Positions 37,535-46,321 of a stretch of DNA of 64,000 nt are shown piece by piece (the stretch's first letter is position 1; the number at the start of each line of letters is the position of its first letter). The position numbers and the translations under genes were made by a program. This DNA is from a gamma proteobacterium NOR5-3 (GTDB lineage: Bacteria; Pseudomonadota; Gammaproteobacteria; Pseudomonadales; Halieaceae): positions 957,623 through 1,021,622 of the forward strand of contig DS999405.1 of NCBI GenBank assembly GCA_000158155.1, read 5' to 3'. The notes under the pieces were generated by a model, which was not told the origin of the DNA, did not search any database, and saw only the letters and a program-made list of their open reading frames with translations.

Positions 37535-38908
37535 ATGGTACTAAGAGCCGTCGCTTTCGCAACGGTCGCTATGGCCCCCTGGGCTACGCCCCTGTTAGCC
37601 GAGACCGAGGCCTCTCGAACTGCTGGCTCGCAGCCTTCGGAGCTACAGCTACAGCGGTCAGACTATGCTCGACGCCTGGAGGGCTTTTGGCTGGGACAGA
37701 GCATTGCCAACTGGACCGGGCTTGTTACCGAGATGGACAAGATTGGTGGCGAGGGGGTTCACGGCGAGTTTTATACGCGCGAGGATTGGGGTAAGGCTGA
37801 TCAGCCGAGCATCTGGTCCGAGGGCATACCCAGTGACCTGTCCCCCACCATCGATTGGGTGTTTGCGCAGGACGATGGCGCCTGGGGTGCAGACGACGAT
37901 ACCGACATCGAGTACATGTACCAGCACCTGCTGCTGGAGTATCAAACCAGCGTACTGAGCCCCGAGCAAATTCGCGACGGCTGGCTGCGTCATATTTATT
38001 CCGATGAGAATACGCCATTTACCAACGACCGTGGTGAGCCAGAAAACTATCTCTGGGTGTCGAATCAGCAGGCGCACGACCTCATGCGCGAGCAGGGTTT
38101 GCTTCCTCCGGCAACCAGTGATCCAGCATTAAACCCCCATCACGATATGATCGACGCACAGCTGACCACCGAGATCTTCGGACTATTTGCACCCGGACGT
38201 CCGGACGTTGCATTGCGCCTGGCTAAGCTGCCCATTCGAACCACAGCGCGCGGTGACGCAGCGCTTGCGGCAGAGTTCTACGTCGTCATGCACTCCCTGG
38301 CCGCAAACGTCGATCCGGCGAAGAGTGTCAGCGAGCAAGTTGTTCAACTGCGAAGCCAAGCTCGGGCGCATCTACCTGATCATAGCTACACCGCCAAAAT
38401 GTACGACTTTATAGAGGCCTCGCACAGCGCCGGCTTAAGCTGGGAAGCCGCTCGGGATGCGTTTTACCGGCGCTATCAAATAGAACAGGCGGACGGCTAC
38501 GATGTCAGCTCAAGAGAACTCTTCTGTAATGGCTGTTTCGCATCAGGGATCAACTTTGGCGCCAGTATTATCAGCCTGATTTATGGTAACGGCGACTATC
38601 AGGAAACCGTAAAAATAGCTGTGTTGGCGGGCTGGGACTCAGATAACCCGGCAGCTACCTGGGGTGGTTTGCTGGGGTTTTTGATGGGTCGCGACGGTAT
38701 AGAAAAAAGCTTTGGTCGAACGTTTTCCCATCAATTCAACATCCATCGCACCCGGGGTGGATTTCCCAATGACGGATTGGATGATTTTTCGGCGATGGCC
38801 CAACGGGGACTGCAGGTAGTGGACAGAGTGGTCGCTCAGGAAATGCGGGGGCACCTGGACCGCCAAGGTAAGTTTTGGCAGATACCGCTCCCGAGCCCCG
38901 AGCACTGA
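37535..38908 (+). CDS. Exported ADP-ribosylglycohydrolase-family protein
   Basis: 457 residues with an N-terminal hydrophobic export signal (FATVAMAPWATPLLAE). The ADP-ribosylglycohydrolase (ARH) magnesium site is recognisable in two places: W-G-A-D-D-D-T-D at residues 117-124 and the C-terminal W-D-S-D-N at about 367-371 (usual form D-T-D), followed by PAATWGGLLG. ARH enzymes remove ADP-ribose from modified proteins or nucleic acids; exported members are uncommon and may act on other glycosidic bonds. It follows the M16 pair by 13 bases, so a shared transcript is likely. The 3' end overlaps a GGDEF-only frame. Confidence 0.82.
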   Translation: MVLRAVAFATVAMAPWATPLLAETEASRTAGSQPSELQLQRSDYARRLEGFWLGQSIANWTGLVTEMDKIGGEGVHGEFYTREDWGKADQPSIWSEGIPSDLSPTIDWVFAQDDGAWGADDDTDIEYMYQHLLLEYQTSVLSPEQIRDGWLRHIYSDENTPFTNDRGEPENYLWVSNQQAHDLMREQGLLPPATSDPALNPHHDMIDAQLTTEIFGLFAPGRPDVALRLAKLPIRTTARGDAALAAEFYVVMHSLAANVDPAKSVSEQVVQLRSQARAHLPDHSYTAKMYDFIEASHSAGLSWEAARDAFYRRYQIEQADGYDVSSRELFCNGCFASGINFGASIISLIYGNGDYQETVKIAVLAGWDSDNPAATWGGLLGFLMGRDGIEKSFGRTFSHQFNIHRTRGGFPNDGLDDFSAMAQRGLQVVDRVVAQEMRGHLDRQGKFWQIPLPSPEH

Positions 38909-39423
38909 GCCTGACGGGCATAGGAAATCGACGCAAGTTTGACACCGCACTTAGTAACGAGTGGCGCAGAGCCCGCCGCGAAAAAACGGGTATCGCGTTG
39001 ATACTCGCGGATATTGATCACTTCAAGCGCTTTAATGATGAGTTGGGACATCTGGCGGGAGACGACTGCCTCAAAGGTATCGCGGCCACTCTTGAGCAAC
39101 ACGCGAATCGCGTAAGCGACTGCGTGGCGCGCTACGGTGGAGAAGAGTTCGTCATTCTGCTGCCCGGGGTGGATCTAAAAGATGCTTTAAACATCGCTGA
39201 AGAGTGTCGGATAGCCGTAGAAGCTTTAGGCATTGCAATGGACGGCGATGACACCACATCGGTAACCACGATCAGTCTGGGCGTCGCAGAAGTTGATCCC
39301 AGTCGCGAGGCATCCCCAAAAGCTTTAATTGATGCAGCGGACCACACCATGTACCAAGCCAAACGTGCTGGCAGACACCGAGTGATGCCCTCTCTGCAGG
39401 GCACCAGCGCCGTAGACCACTGA
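38875..39423 (+). CDS. GGDEF domain without a sensor (possible gene remnant)
   Basis: 182 residues, almost entirely one diguanylate-cyclase domain: SLTGIGNRRKFD at the start, DIDHFKRFNDELGHLAGDDCL, the active-site loop RYGGEEF, and TISLGVA ... ADHTMYQAKRAGRHRV. All catalytic residues are intact. There is no N-terminal sensory or dimerisation segment: the domain begins within a few residues of the frame's first possible start, a TTG at 38875 that lies inside the upstream gene (AAGG is 6 bases before it). It may be a truncated gene whose 5' part was lost, or a minimal enzyme translated by coupling to the upstream stop. Diguanylate cyclases usually need the dimerisation part to work. Confidence 0.7.
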   Translation: MADTAPEPRALSLTGIGNRRKFDTALSNEWRRARREKTGIALILADIDHFKRFNDELGHLAGDDCLKGIAATLEQHANRVSDCVARYGGEEFVILLPGVDLKDALNIAEECRIAVEALGIAMDGDDTTSVTTISLGVAEVDPSREASPKALIDAADHTMYQAKRAGRHRVMPSLQGTSAVDH

Positions 39424-39458
39424 TCGGCCTCCTAAACGCCCCGTCAAGACCTGATCAC

Positions 39459-39484
39459 CTGGCGACTGGCGACTGGCGACTGGC
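39459..39484. repeat. Short tandem repeat, CTGGCGA x 3.7
   Basis: Three perfect copies of CTGGCGA in a row and a partial fourth run into the stop codon of the phosphatase gene on the minus strand. It fills part of the gap between the convergent GGDEF and phosphatase genes. No role is evident. Confidence 0.8.
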
Positions 39485-41169
39485 TAGCGTGTGGCTTCTT
39501 CCAAAGGCTCCCCTACTGCCCCGGACGGCGCCTCAATACCCAGCTTAATTGCCAGCGTCGGCGCTATGTCATAAGGGGCGACATTCCTGCTAACCGTTTT
39601 GCCCTTAAGTCCATTGCCTGCAAAGATGACCGGCACATGCCGATCATAGCGCCACACAGAACCGTGACTTGCGGCGACTACTAAACCGTCAAAATCGTTT
39701 ATGAAAGACCCTGATCTAAAAACTACGTAGACATCCCCGGAGCGCTTGCCCTGATGGTTTGCGGAAACAAACTCCGCAATGTCGCCTCCGACCGTGGATC
39801 CGCGTTCTATATCCTGTGCCGTGTAGGCGTAGGCCACATCGGGCTGGGCCAACATGAGGTCGGCGAGTGCCGTCTGCACCGTAGCCAGATCAAGTCCCCG
39901 CGCCCGCACCAGGTCGCGATCCAGATAGAGATAGGGATGGAAGTAGGTCTGCACAAGATCGACATCGACAGACAGCGTTTGCCGCAGATCTGCATTGAGC
40001 TTATTTGTGGACACCACATCGTCATCCACATACTGCGCGGTTTGATTGAGTTCCTGCAAATATCCAGGCGCCTCGGCCCCCCCGTGATCCGCCGACAGCA
40101 CTATCAAGGTGTGTTTCAGGCCCACGGTATCGTCGACATACTCAAACAGGTCGGCAAGGCTCCTATCCAGTCGAATCAGATTGTCTTCCATCTCAAGACT
40201 CGAGGCGCCAAACACATGGCCTACGTAGTCCGTGGAAGAAAAACTTACGGACAAGTAATCGGGGACCTCGTCCTGGCCTAAATCCTCAGCTGCCAGCAGC
40301 GTCTTGGCAAAATCCAGCGTGATTTCATCACCCGCCGGGCTCACGGTAAGCAACGTCGTAAAGTATTTGCTATCGCGCGCACCCCAGGGATGTGGAAACG
40401 TGCGACCAAAGCCAGCCACATCGGTCTCCCAGTCCTTGTCATCCTGCTCTAATCGCTGATAACTCTCTGGCGCGTTCTTGAGGGACCAGGACGTATCCGC
40501 AAAACGATCAAGCTTTCCTGCTCGGTTCCAGTCCAACACCCATTGCGGGTAGGCGTCGTAGTAATAGTTTGAAGTGACGAACTCCCCCGCCGCTTTAGAA
40601 AACCAGAACGCCTTACCGCTTTGACCGGCAAGAGGAATCGCTCCCCGGTCTTTTACCGACACCGCGTAAATCTTGCTGTCATTGGGATAGCGGATCGCCA
40701 ATTGATCGGCAAACGTCGATGAGAGGAGCGCCCGGGGAGATCGCCCATCACTGTTAGCAACTCGCTGCGTGGGATCAATCTCACTGGACTTATCGACGTC
40801 GGCGTTAGCGCTGAGGAGCGCGTAGTTCGAGTCCTCGACGTTATACACCAGGGTGTCAGAGTCACGATCAAGCCAAACATTACCGACCATCCCGTGCACG
40901 GCCGGAATCGCACCCGTTGCCAAAGAGCTATGACCTACGATCGTTTCGGTATTGGCGTGTCGGTAATTTGCATTGGTATACCAAATGCCATGCTTTTCGA
41001 GATAGCGAAAGCCCCCTGGACCAAACTGCTCCATATGACGCAGAGGTAAGTCACCCCGGAGTTGATCAACGGTAATCTGAAGCACCAAACGAATCTCTGG
41101 TGCCGCACTAACAGTGGCACTCAAGACCAGCAAACCACTGGCAGCAACAACACGACGTAAAACACTCAC
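39484..41169 (-). CDS. PafA-like alkaline phosphatase superfamily hydrolase, exported
   Basis: 561 residues from the GTG at 41169, chosen because TAGGAG is 8 bases before it and because it leaves a tidy signal peptide (RVVAASGLLVLSATVSA). The domain begins LQITVDQLRGDLP (metal Asp). The nucleophile is the Thr of TIVGHSS (about residue 76), with Asn in GNVW (97) and the pair K-D-R (174 and 176, in SVKDRGAIP); later ligands sit in SSTDYVGHVFG and SADHGGAEAPG. The Thr/Asn/Lys/Arg set is that of the monoesterase PafA, which releases phosphate in the periplasm. Monocistronic; no Pho box was recognised. Confidence 0.85.
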   Translation of the reverse strand: MSVLRRVVAASGLLVLSATVSAAPEIRLVLQITVDQLRGDLPLRHMEQFGPGGFRYLEKHGIWYTNANYRHANTETIVGHSSLATGAIPAVHGMVGNVWLDRDSDTLVYNVEDSNYALLSANADVDKSSEIDPTQRVANSDGRSPRALLSSTFADQLAIRYPNDSKIYAVSVKDRGAIPLAGQSGKAFWFSKAAGEFVTSNYYYDAYPQWVLDWNRAGKLDRFADTSWSLKNAPESYQRLEQDDKDWETDVAGFGRTFPHPWGARDSKYFTTLLTVSPAGDEITLDFAKTLLAAEDLGQDEVPDYLSVSFSSTDYVGHVFGASSLEMEDNLIRLDRSLADLFEYVDDTVGLKHTLIVLSADHGGAEAPGYLQELNQTAQYVDDDVVSTNKLNADLRQTLSVDVDLVQTYFHPYLYLDRDLVRARGLDLATVQTALADLMLAQPDVAYAYTAQDIERGSTVGGDIAEFVSANHQGKRSGDVYVVFRSGSFINDFDGLVVAASHGSVWRYDRHVPVIFAGNGLKGKTVSRNVAPYDIAPTLAIKLGIEAPSGAVGEPLEEATR

Positions 41170-41356
41170 ACTAAAGACTCCTAAGCCGTAAATCATTCCG
41201 GGGTGTCCAAAACCTGCTGCACAGGCTTACCCCCAAAACGCACTTTACATCAAACACTTCTCCCATAATCGAACTCAATGAACAACAAGTACTTCCTCTG
41301 AAACACCAAAGGCCCTACTCTTGTCTTTTTCCTCGACGACTGCCCGGCCGACCTCA

Positions 41357-42544
41357 ATGAAACTCGCGCTCAACCCCGATGTACTCAATGCAATCGATCC
41401 CCCTATAGCGGAAGCTCACTCCTGGATTGAAGGACGCGATTTCCCAGCAGAGAAACCCCTGTTGGACCTGGCGCAGGGAGTGCCCAGCTATCCCCCCGCC
41501 AAGGCAATCAGTGATCACGTAGCGCAACGCGCCGGCTTATTCGAGACCGCGCAGTACACGGGAATCAAAGGCATTCCCGAGCTACGAGAAACGCTTGCAA
41601 GCCATGTCAGCGAGCGATACGGGGGACATGTGGCGGCGGAGAACATATTGATATCCGCCGGCTGCAATCAGGCCTTCTGCCTTGCTATTCATGCGCTGGC
41701 TCGGGCCGGTGACGCGGTAATGCTGCCTGTGCCTTATTACTTCAACCACCAGATGTGGCTGGAAATGCAGGGCATCGATGCGATTCACCTTCCCTTTCGC
41801 CACGACCGTGCCGGTGTGCCAGATCCGGAAGAAGCGGCGGCCCTGCTCACGCCCAATACCAAGGCCATCGTGCTCGTGTCTCCTAGTAACCCCACAGGGG
41901 CCGTGTATCCCCCGGCAGTCATCAGCGAATTTAGAGATCTGGCCGCGCAGCGGGGTATCGCACTGATTCTGGACGAGACCTACCGCGACTTCCTCACCGA
42001 CGAAAACGGCCCACCCCACAACCTTATTCAAGAAGGTCACTGGGACGAAACACTCGTGCAGCTTTACAGCTTTTCCAAGACCTTCAGCCTCACCGGATAC
42101 CGGGTGGGTGCCGTGTCAGCCAGTGCAAGGGTTATCGAAGCCGTGGCCAAAGTCATGGATACCGTACAGATCTGCACACCGCGTATTTCTCAGGACGCAG
42201 CGCTATTTGGTCTCAAGCATGCCTGGCCCTGGGTGGAAGAGAAACGTGCCATGCTCGCCGCTCGTGAAAACGGCATGAAGCGTATTTTCAAAGAGGATGA
42301 TCTGGGTTACGAACTTATCTCTGCCGGCGGTTACTTTGCCTACATTCGCCACCCCTTCGAGAATATGACAGCAAAGCAAGTCGCCCGCAGCCTCGCCGAC
42401 AATCAGAACATCCTGTGCTTGCCGGGCAGCTTTTTTGGCCCCGGACAGGAGCGCTTTTTACGCTTTGCTTTTGCGAACATCGAAGAAAGCGACATGGATA
42501 CTCTTGCTGCAAGATTGAAAGAGAGCGCCACGGCGCTAAGCTGA
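41357..42544 (+). CDS. PLP-dependent aminotransferase, class I/II
   Basis: 395 residues from the ATG at 41357 (MKLALNPDVLNAI); the in-frame TTG at 41321 adds an unlikely lead. Family features in order: DLAQGVPSYPP, the glycine-rich AGCNQAFCLAI, SPSNPTGAVYP, the cofactor Asp in LILDETYRDF, and the Schiff-base lysine in SFSKTFSLTGYRVGA. The C-terminal Arg that binds the substrate carboxylate is in ERFLRFAFAN. It is a cytosolic aminotransferase of unknown amino-donor preference. It stands alone between two divergent/convergent neighbours. Confidence 0.9.
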   Translation: MKLALNPDVLNAIDPPIAEAHSWIEGRDFPAEKPLLDLAQGVPSYPPAKAISDHVAQRAGLFETAQYTGIKGIPELRETLASHVSERYGGHVAAENILISAGCNQAFCLAIHALARAGDAVMLPVPYYFNHQMWLEMQGIDAIHLPFRHDRAGVPDPEEAAALLTPNTKAIVLVSPSNPTGAVYPPAVISEFRDLAAQRGIALILDETYRDFLTDENGPPHNLIQEGHWDETLVQLYSFSKTFSLTGYRVGAVSASARVIEAVAKVMDTVQICTPRISQDAALFGLKHAWPWVEEKRAMLAARENGMKRIFKEDDLGYELISAGGYFAYIRHPFENMTAKQVARSLADNQNILCLPGSFFGPGQERFLRFAFANIEESDMDTLAARLKESATALS

Positions 42545-42555
42545 GCGCAGCTTAG
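42536..42555 (+). terminator. Hairpin at the end of the aminotransferase gene
   Basis: A perfect 8-bp stem CTAAGCTG / CAGCTTAG with a 4-base loop spans the stop codon. There is no T run after it, so if it acts in termination or mRNA protection it does so without the standard intrinsic signal. Low confidence. Confidence 0.35.
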
Positions 42556-42670
42556 GCTCCAACAACCGTTATCGCTGCTCGAATGGGCAGCAACATCATG
42601 TTTGCCAAGAACCGCTACCACCCCCCTGTCTCTGGCTCTTTGTCGCTGGTACTGAGCACTTACTGCCGCA

Positions 42671-43501
42671 TTAATAATCCCAGCCCGGATTCTGTCGCTT
42701 CAGCCTCCGAATAAATGCAGGCCACGCAAGGTTATCTCCCATCCCGGGAACAAATGCTGGTTGACCCTGCTTTGAGACAGCGGACGTCAACTCAGCATCG
42801 CATCGAATAAGTGAAGCGCCACCGGCCTGCGCCAAAATTTGCGCTTTGCAGGCCTGATCCAGGAAATACATACGCAGAAACGCAATCCCGCAATTTCCGC
42901 CGACCGTGAGCGTGCCGTGATTACGCAGGATCATGAAGCCTTTCTCGCCCAGGTCGGCGACCAGTCTGTCCCGCTCCTCCAGGTTAGTCGCAATACCCTC
43001 ATAGTCGTGATACGCAAGATCATCCATGACGACCATAGAGAATTGCGTGCAAGGCAATAAACCTTCTGTCTGTGCCGACACCGCCACGCCATAAGGGCTA
43101 TGGAGATGCAAAACGCAGTGAGCGTCGTCCCTGGCCATATGCACGGCAGAATGAATCGTAAATCCCGCCGGGTTTGAGAAATACGGTGACTCCCGCACCA
43201 CTTCGCCCTGCTCATCAACCACAAGCAACGAAGACGCCGTCATCTCTTCAAAACCGACACCGTAGGGGTTCATTAGAAATTGACGTTGACCGTTGTGGTC
43301 CGGCAGTCGCACAGAGATATGCGTAAAAATATGGTCGTCCATCTCAAACAGCGCGCACAGCCGATAGGTCGCAGCAAGATCACAGCGGAGCGCCCACTCT
43401 GCATCACTCACAACCCCCTTCAAAGACGGGATCTCAAGCGGGTCAGGTACAGTGAAATCAGATTGGGGGATGGAGGCTCGATGGGTAGCTGAATCATTCA
43501 T
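42671..43501 (-). CDS. Class II aldolase/adducin-family protein
   Basis: 276 residues from the ATG at 43501 (GAGGAA upstream). The zinc-binding residues are seen in VLHLHSPYGVAVSA and in RNHGTLTVGGNCGIAF, and the opening WALRCDLAATYRLCALFEMDDHIFTHISVRLP is typical. Members include fuculose-phosphate aldolase, but the branch with MNPYGVGFEEMTASSLL is generally annotated only by fold. It is 67 bases downstream of the D-aminoacylase-like gene and may be the last gene of that operon. Cytosolic. Confidence 0.85.
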   Translation of the reverse strand: MNDSATHRASIPQSDFTVPDPLEIPSLKGVVSDAEWALRCDLAATYRLCALFEMDDHIFTHISVRLPDHNGQRQFLMNPYGVGFEEMTASSLLVVDEQGEVVRESPYFSNPAGFTIHSAVHMARDDAHCVLHLHSPYGVAVSAQTEGLLPCTQFSMVVMDDLAYHDYEGIATNLEERDRLVADLGEKGFMILRNHGTLTVGGNCGIAFLRMYFLDQACKAQILAQAGGASLIRCDAELTSAVSKQGQPAFVPGMGDNLAWPAFIRRLKRQNPGWDY

Positions 43502-43568
43502 TTTTCTATTCCTCAATTGCCACTAGGGGCCTGTTTACACTGTTCCAGGCTTTGTTCTTCACTCCCCC

Positions 43569-45209
43569 TCAGCCGGGAGAATCACTCAGACGCTTGGCGA
43601 TAGCATGGATCCAATTTTCGCTTTCCAGCGACTCAAAACGCCCTTCGCTCTGTGGATCAAAGCGAATAGGCTGCCCGGGGCGCACATCGAGCACCCTGGA
43701 GTCTCGAACAACCACGGTACCGTTGACGACGACATAGGGAATGCCCACGGGCGGCAAGCCATTCTCCCCAGCCTTATAGCTTGCCTGCGGCGCGACAGTA
43801 TCAGGATCAAAAATGGCCAGATCTGCGACCATCTCAAGTTGAATGCGACCTCGCTCCTGCATGGATTTGAGACCTGTATCACCGAGGTGTTTTGCGTTCC
43901 AGTAGGACAGCTGCGCCAAAGTAAACATCAGGGGCACATCGAGCTGGCGAGCAAGTGCCAGGGTGCTTGAATAACTTGAGGCCGTACGAGGATGCCCGGC
44001 GAAGCGCGAGGGATCAGCATCGTAGGGTAAAAGATTGCCTTCCACATCGATTCCCATCATGGCATCAGACGCGACCACCATATGGGGAATAGTCGGCCAC
44101 AGAGGCAGCCACTCTTTTCGCGGTGGCAGATGGACGATAATCACATGCCCGGGATCCTCCTCAACCATTGCCAGGTACTGAGCCTTACTCAAGAACCTAT
44201 CGGCGCCGGGATCGTAAACCGTGTCCTCATAGCTGTAACCGTTGGTGTCTTCCCAGATTTCAGGTCTTAAAAAATCAGCTGCAATAAAGGTGGATCCGGC
44301 GGCAAAAGGATAATACTCGCCCCACACGTTATGCCCCTGCTCCCGGGCGAGCTTCAGTTTCTCCTCGTTTTCCCACCAACCGTAATCATTGTCGTGCGCA
44401 AGGATCAGCGGTGCCTTCAATGCCAGTGCATTCGCCAGCACCTCATCAAAGCCGATCGGTGCTTCGGTAGGCGTTTGTGTATTTAGGTGAAAGCGTGTGT
44501 GCACCGACGCGAGACGCCCGTAGGTCGCCGCAGTACGCTGAGCGGCAAATTGCTCATAGCTGGTCATACCGCGATTCATGTAAGCGGCGCCCACGCCAAT
44601 ACCAATGGCTCCCTGACGAAGGTCCTCGTCCAGAAGCTCCATCACGGCATTCATCTGCTGCACATCGCTGCGATTCAGGGACCAGCCAGCAACACCGTCC
44701 GCAGCGGCGGCGTCGATCATTGCACCGGCGCTCGACGCATCTATGGGTGCGTTCACCTCAACTTCAGGGTCGTGCACCAAAAGACGACTCAGGTTCAGGC
44801 TCGCCGTTGTACCGTAGTTGATCTGCCATCCGCAGCTATCCTTTTGCTCATACCACTGCCCCACACGTGTGGCACCCAACTCAAGATCCATGCCGGTAGT
44901 CACACCATCCGCCACTGCCATTTTGCTTGCAAAGCGATCGACCGCGTGAAAATGCGTATCAATGAAACCCGGAGCCACAACCAAACCACTTGCATCGATA
45001 CTATCGTCGCCGAGTAGGGGGTCCTGGGTTATCGCGACAATGCGTCCGTCTCGAATACCCACATTGGCGATCTGATCAAACTGCGTCTCGGGGTCCATCA
45101 CGCGACCATTGTTGATAACCAGGTCGTACACCTGAGCCTGGACAGGCAACACAAAGGCCGCACCCGCAGCGCCGACAAGAACAACGACGCTCTTCATTAA
45201 AGTGTTCAT
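43569..45209 (-). CDS. Exported amidohydrolase, N-acyl-D-amino-acid deacylase type
   Basis: 546 residues from the ATG at 45209 (GGAG six bases upstream). A signal peptide ends at PVQA, then the amidohydrolase barrel starts: YDLVINNGRVMDPET, APGFIDTHFHAVD (H-x-H metal site), GVTTGMDLE, SVHTRFHLNTQTP and VASDAMMGIDVEGNLLPYDADP, closing with the C-terminal ADLAIFDPDTV beta sandwich. The closest well-known relatives deacylate N-acyl-D-amino acids. The extra region around 90-200 and the export signal set it apart. The neighbouring beta-lactamase-like gene and transporter suggest a shared D-amino-acid-containing substrate. Confidence 0.83.
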   Translation of the reverse strand: MNTLMKSVVVLVGAAGAAFVLPVQAQVYDLVINNGRVMDPETQFDQIANVGIRDGRIVAITQDPLLGDDSIDASGLVVAPGFIDTHFHAVDRFASKMAVADGVTTGMDLELGATRVGQWYEQKDSCGWQINYGTTASLNLSRLLVHDPEVEVNAPIDASSAGAMIDAAAADGVAGWSLNRSDVQQMNAVMELLDEDLRQGAIGIGVGAAYMNRGMTSYEQFAAQRTAATYGRLASVHTRFHLNTQTPTEAPIGFDEVLANALALKAPLILAHDNDYGWWENEEKLKLAREQGHNVWGEYYPFAAGSTFIAADFLRPEIWEDTNGYSYEDTVYDPGADRFLSKAQYLAMVEEDPGHVIIVHLPPRKEWLPLWPTIPHMVVASDAMMGIDVEGNLLPYDADPSRFAGHPRTASSYSSTLALARQLDVPLMFTLAQLSYWNAKHLGDTGLKSMQERGRIQLEMVADLAIFDPDTVAPQASYKAGENGLPPVGIPYVVVNGTVVVRDSRVLDVRPGQPIRFDPQSEGRFESLESENWIHAIAKRLSDSPG

Positions 45210-45316
45210 TGGTTTCTCCAAAACAGTAAACCCCCAAAACCCGCGCTAAAATTTCGGCCTGACTAGACGCCCGACCTGTTACCTCTGGCACCGGGCCACA
45301 GCACAAATGCAGCTAA

Positions 45317-46321
45317 TCAGTCTGCCTGTATTGCAAAGTAGTCGTACAGCGAGCGGGCGACTTCGCCAATTGCACGCTCACGATCAGCAGGATCTGTAGT
45401 GCTGCTCTTGGTGAACACGACAATCGCAAACTCATCTCCGCCGGGAAGTCGTATATAGCCCACGTCATTAACCACACCACCCACGGTGCCGGTCTTGTGC
45501 AGGACCTGCGTGCCTTTGGGGAGTAAGCGCCCAAGACGGTCCGGCTTGGTCACAGTCCGAGACATAGCGCCCAGCAGAAAATCGGTGCCGGCTTGACTCA
45601 TCGTTTCGCCCGCCTTAAGCGCCAGCAACAGTGACAACATCGCTCTGGGCGTGGATTTGTCTTTACCGTCCGCTTCAAAGTCGGCGCGGGGCGCATGGAT
45701 CCGCTGCGGATCTGTCCGCGCAATCTCAGCCACCTGAGCTAGCGACGTGCGACCCGCGTCTATTCCGTAAAAGTCCTTGAGTAACTCAGCGGTTGAGCGG
45801 TCAACGTGAAGACCCTGTATTCCCAAGGACCGCATAGTCTTGGTCACCGCCTCCGGGCCGCCGGCGAGTTCCAGGCAAATATCTGTGGCCGTGTTGTCGC
45901 TGTAGGTAATCATGACTTCAATCAGGTTCGCCACTGAAATCGTGACGCCACTGTGCGGAAATGCGCTCGCAATAATCTGACTAAAGACGACAGCCTCGTC
46001 AGGTACCGGGACGAGCTGATCAAGCCTTAGCTCTCCCTGATCTATCCTGCGTAAAAGCGTAATGGCAATAGGGATCTTATAGGTACTTGCCATAGGAAAT
46101 GGTTCATCAGCATTGACGAGAATTCTGCCTTGATATCCCGGTCGCTGTGCTGCGACACCGAGCACCCCAACCAGGTCCTTTGTCAGTGTCTTGAGTAGAT
46201 TCGAAGTACGATCAGCGTCATTAGCTTCCTGCGCAAAAGCGGGCACGCCAAGCAGCAGCAATAGCAATAGAGCATTGGCACAGCGCGCGGGGAAACCGTT
46301 CTTATGGATTAGGTCACTCAT
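45317..46321 (-). CDS. Class A beta-lactamase-like serine hydrolase, exported
   Basis: 334 residues with a signal peptide (LLLLLLLGVPAFA). Three of the four penicillin-recognising motifs are exact: S-T-Y-K at 79-82, S-D-N at 141-143, and K-T-G at 276-278 (HKTGTVGGVVNDVGYI). The omega-loop motif E-x-x-L-N that provides the deacylating water in true class A enzymes cannot be found: the region reads RADFEADGKDKSTP and appears about eight residues short. It is therefore doubtful that this is an efficient beta-lactamase; a peptidase or amidase role is possible. It overlaps the transporter gene by 4 bases (ATGA) and precedes the D-aminoacylase-like gene by 107 bases. Confidence 0.82.
   Translation of the reverse strand: MSDLIHKNGFPARCANALLLLLLLGVPAFAQEANDADRTSNLLKTLTKDLVGVLGVAAQRPGYQGRILVNADEPFPMASTYKIPIAITLLRRIDQGELRLDQLVPVPDEAVVFSQIIASAFPHSGVTISVANLIEVMITYSDNTATDICLELAGGPEAVTKTMRSLGIQGLHVDRSTAELLKDFYGIDAGRTSLAQVAEIARTDPQRIHAPRADFEADGKDKSTPRAMLSLLLALKAGETMSQAGTDFLLGAMSRTVTKPDRLGRLLPKGTQVLHKTGTVGGVVNDVGYIRLPGGDEFAIVVFTKSSTTDPADRERAIGEVARSLYDYFAIQAD

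Noticed and set aside
45317-46321. Reading the beta-lactamase-like gene as an acquired antibiotic resistance gene
   Set aside because: No mobile element directly flanks it, it is translationally coupled to a transporter, and its omega-loop motif is atypical.
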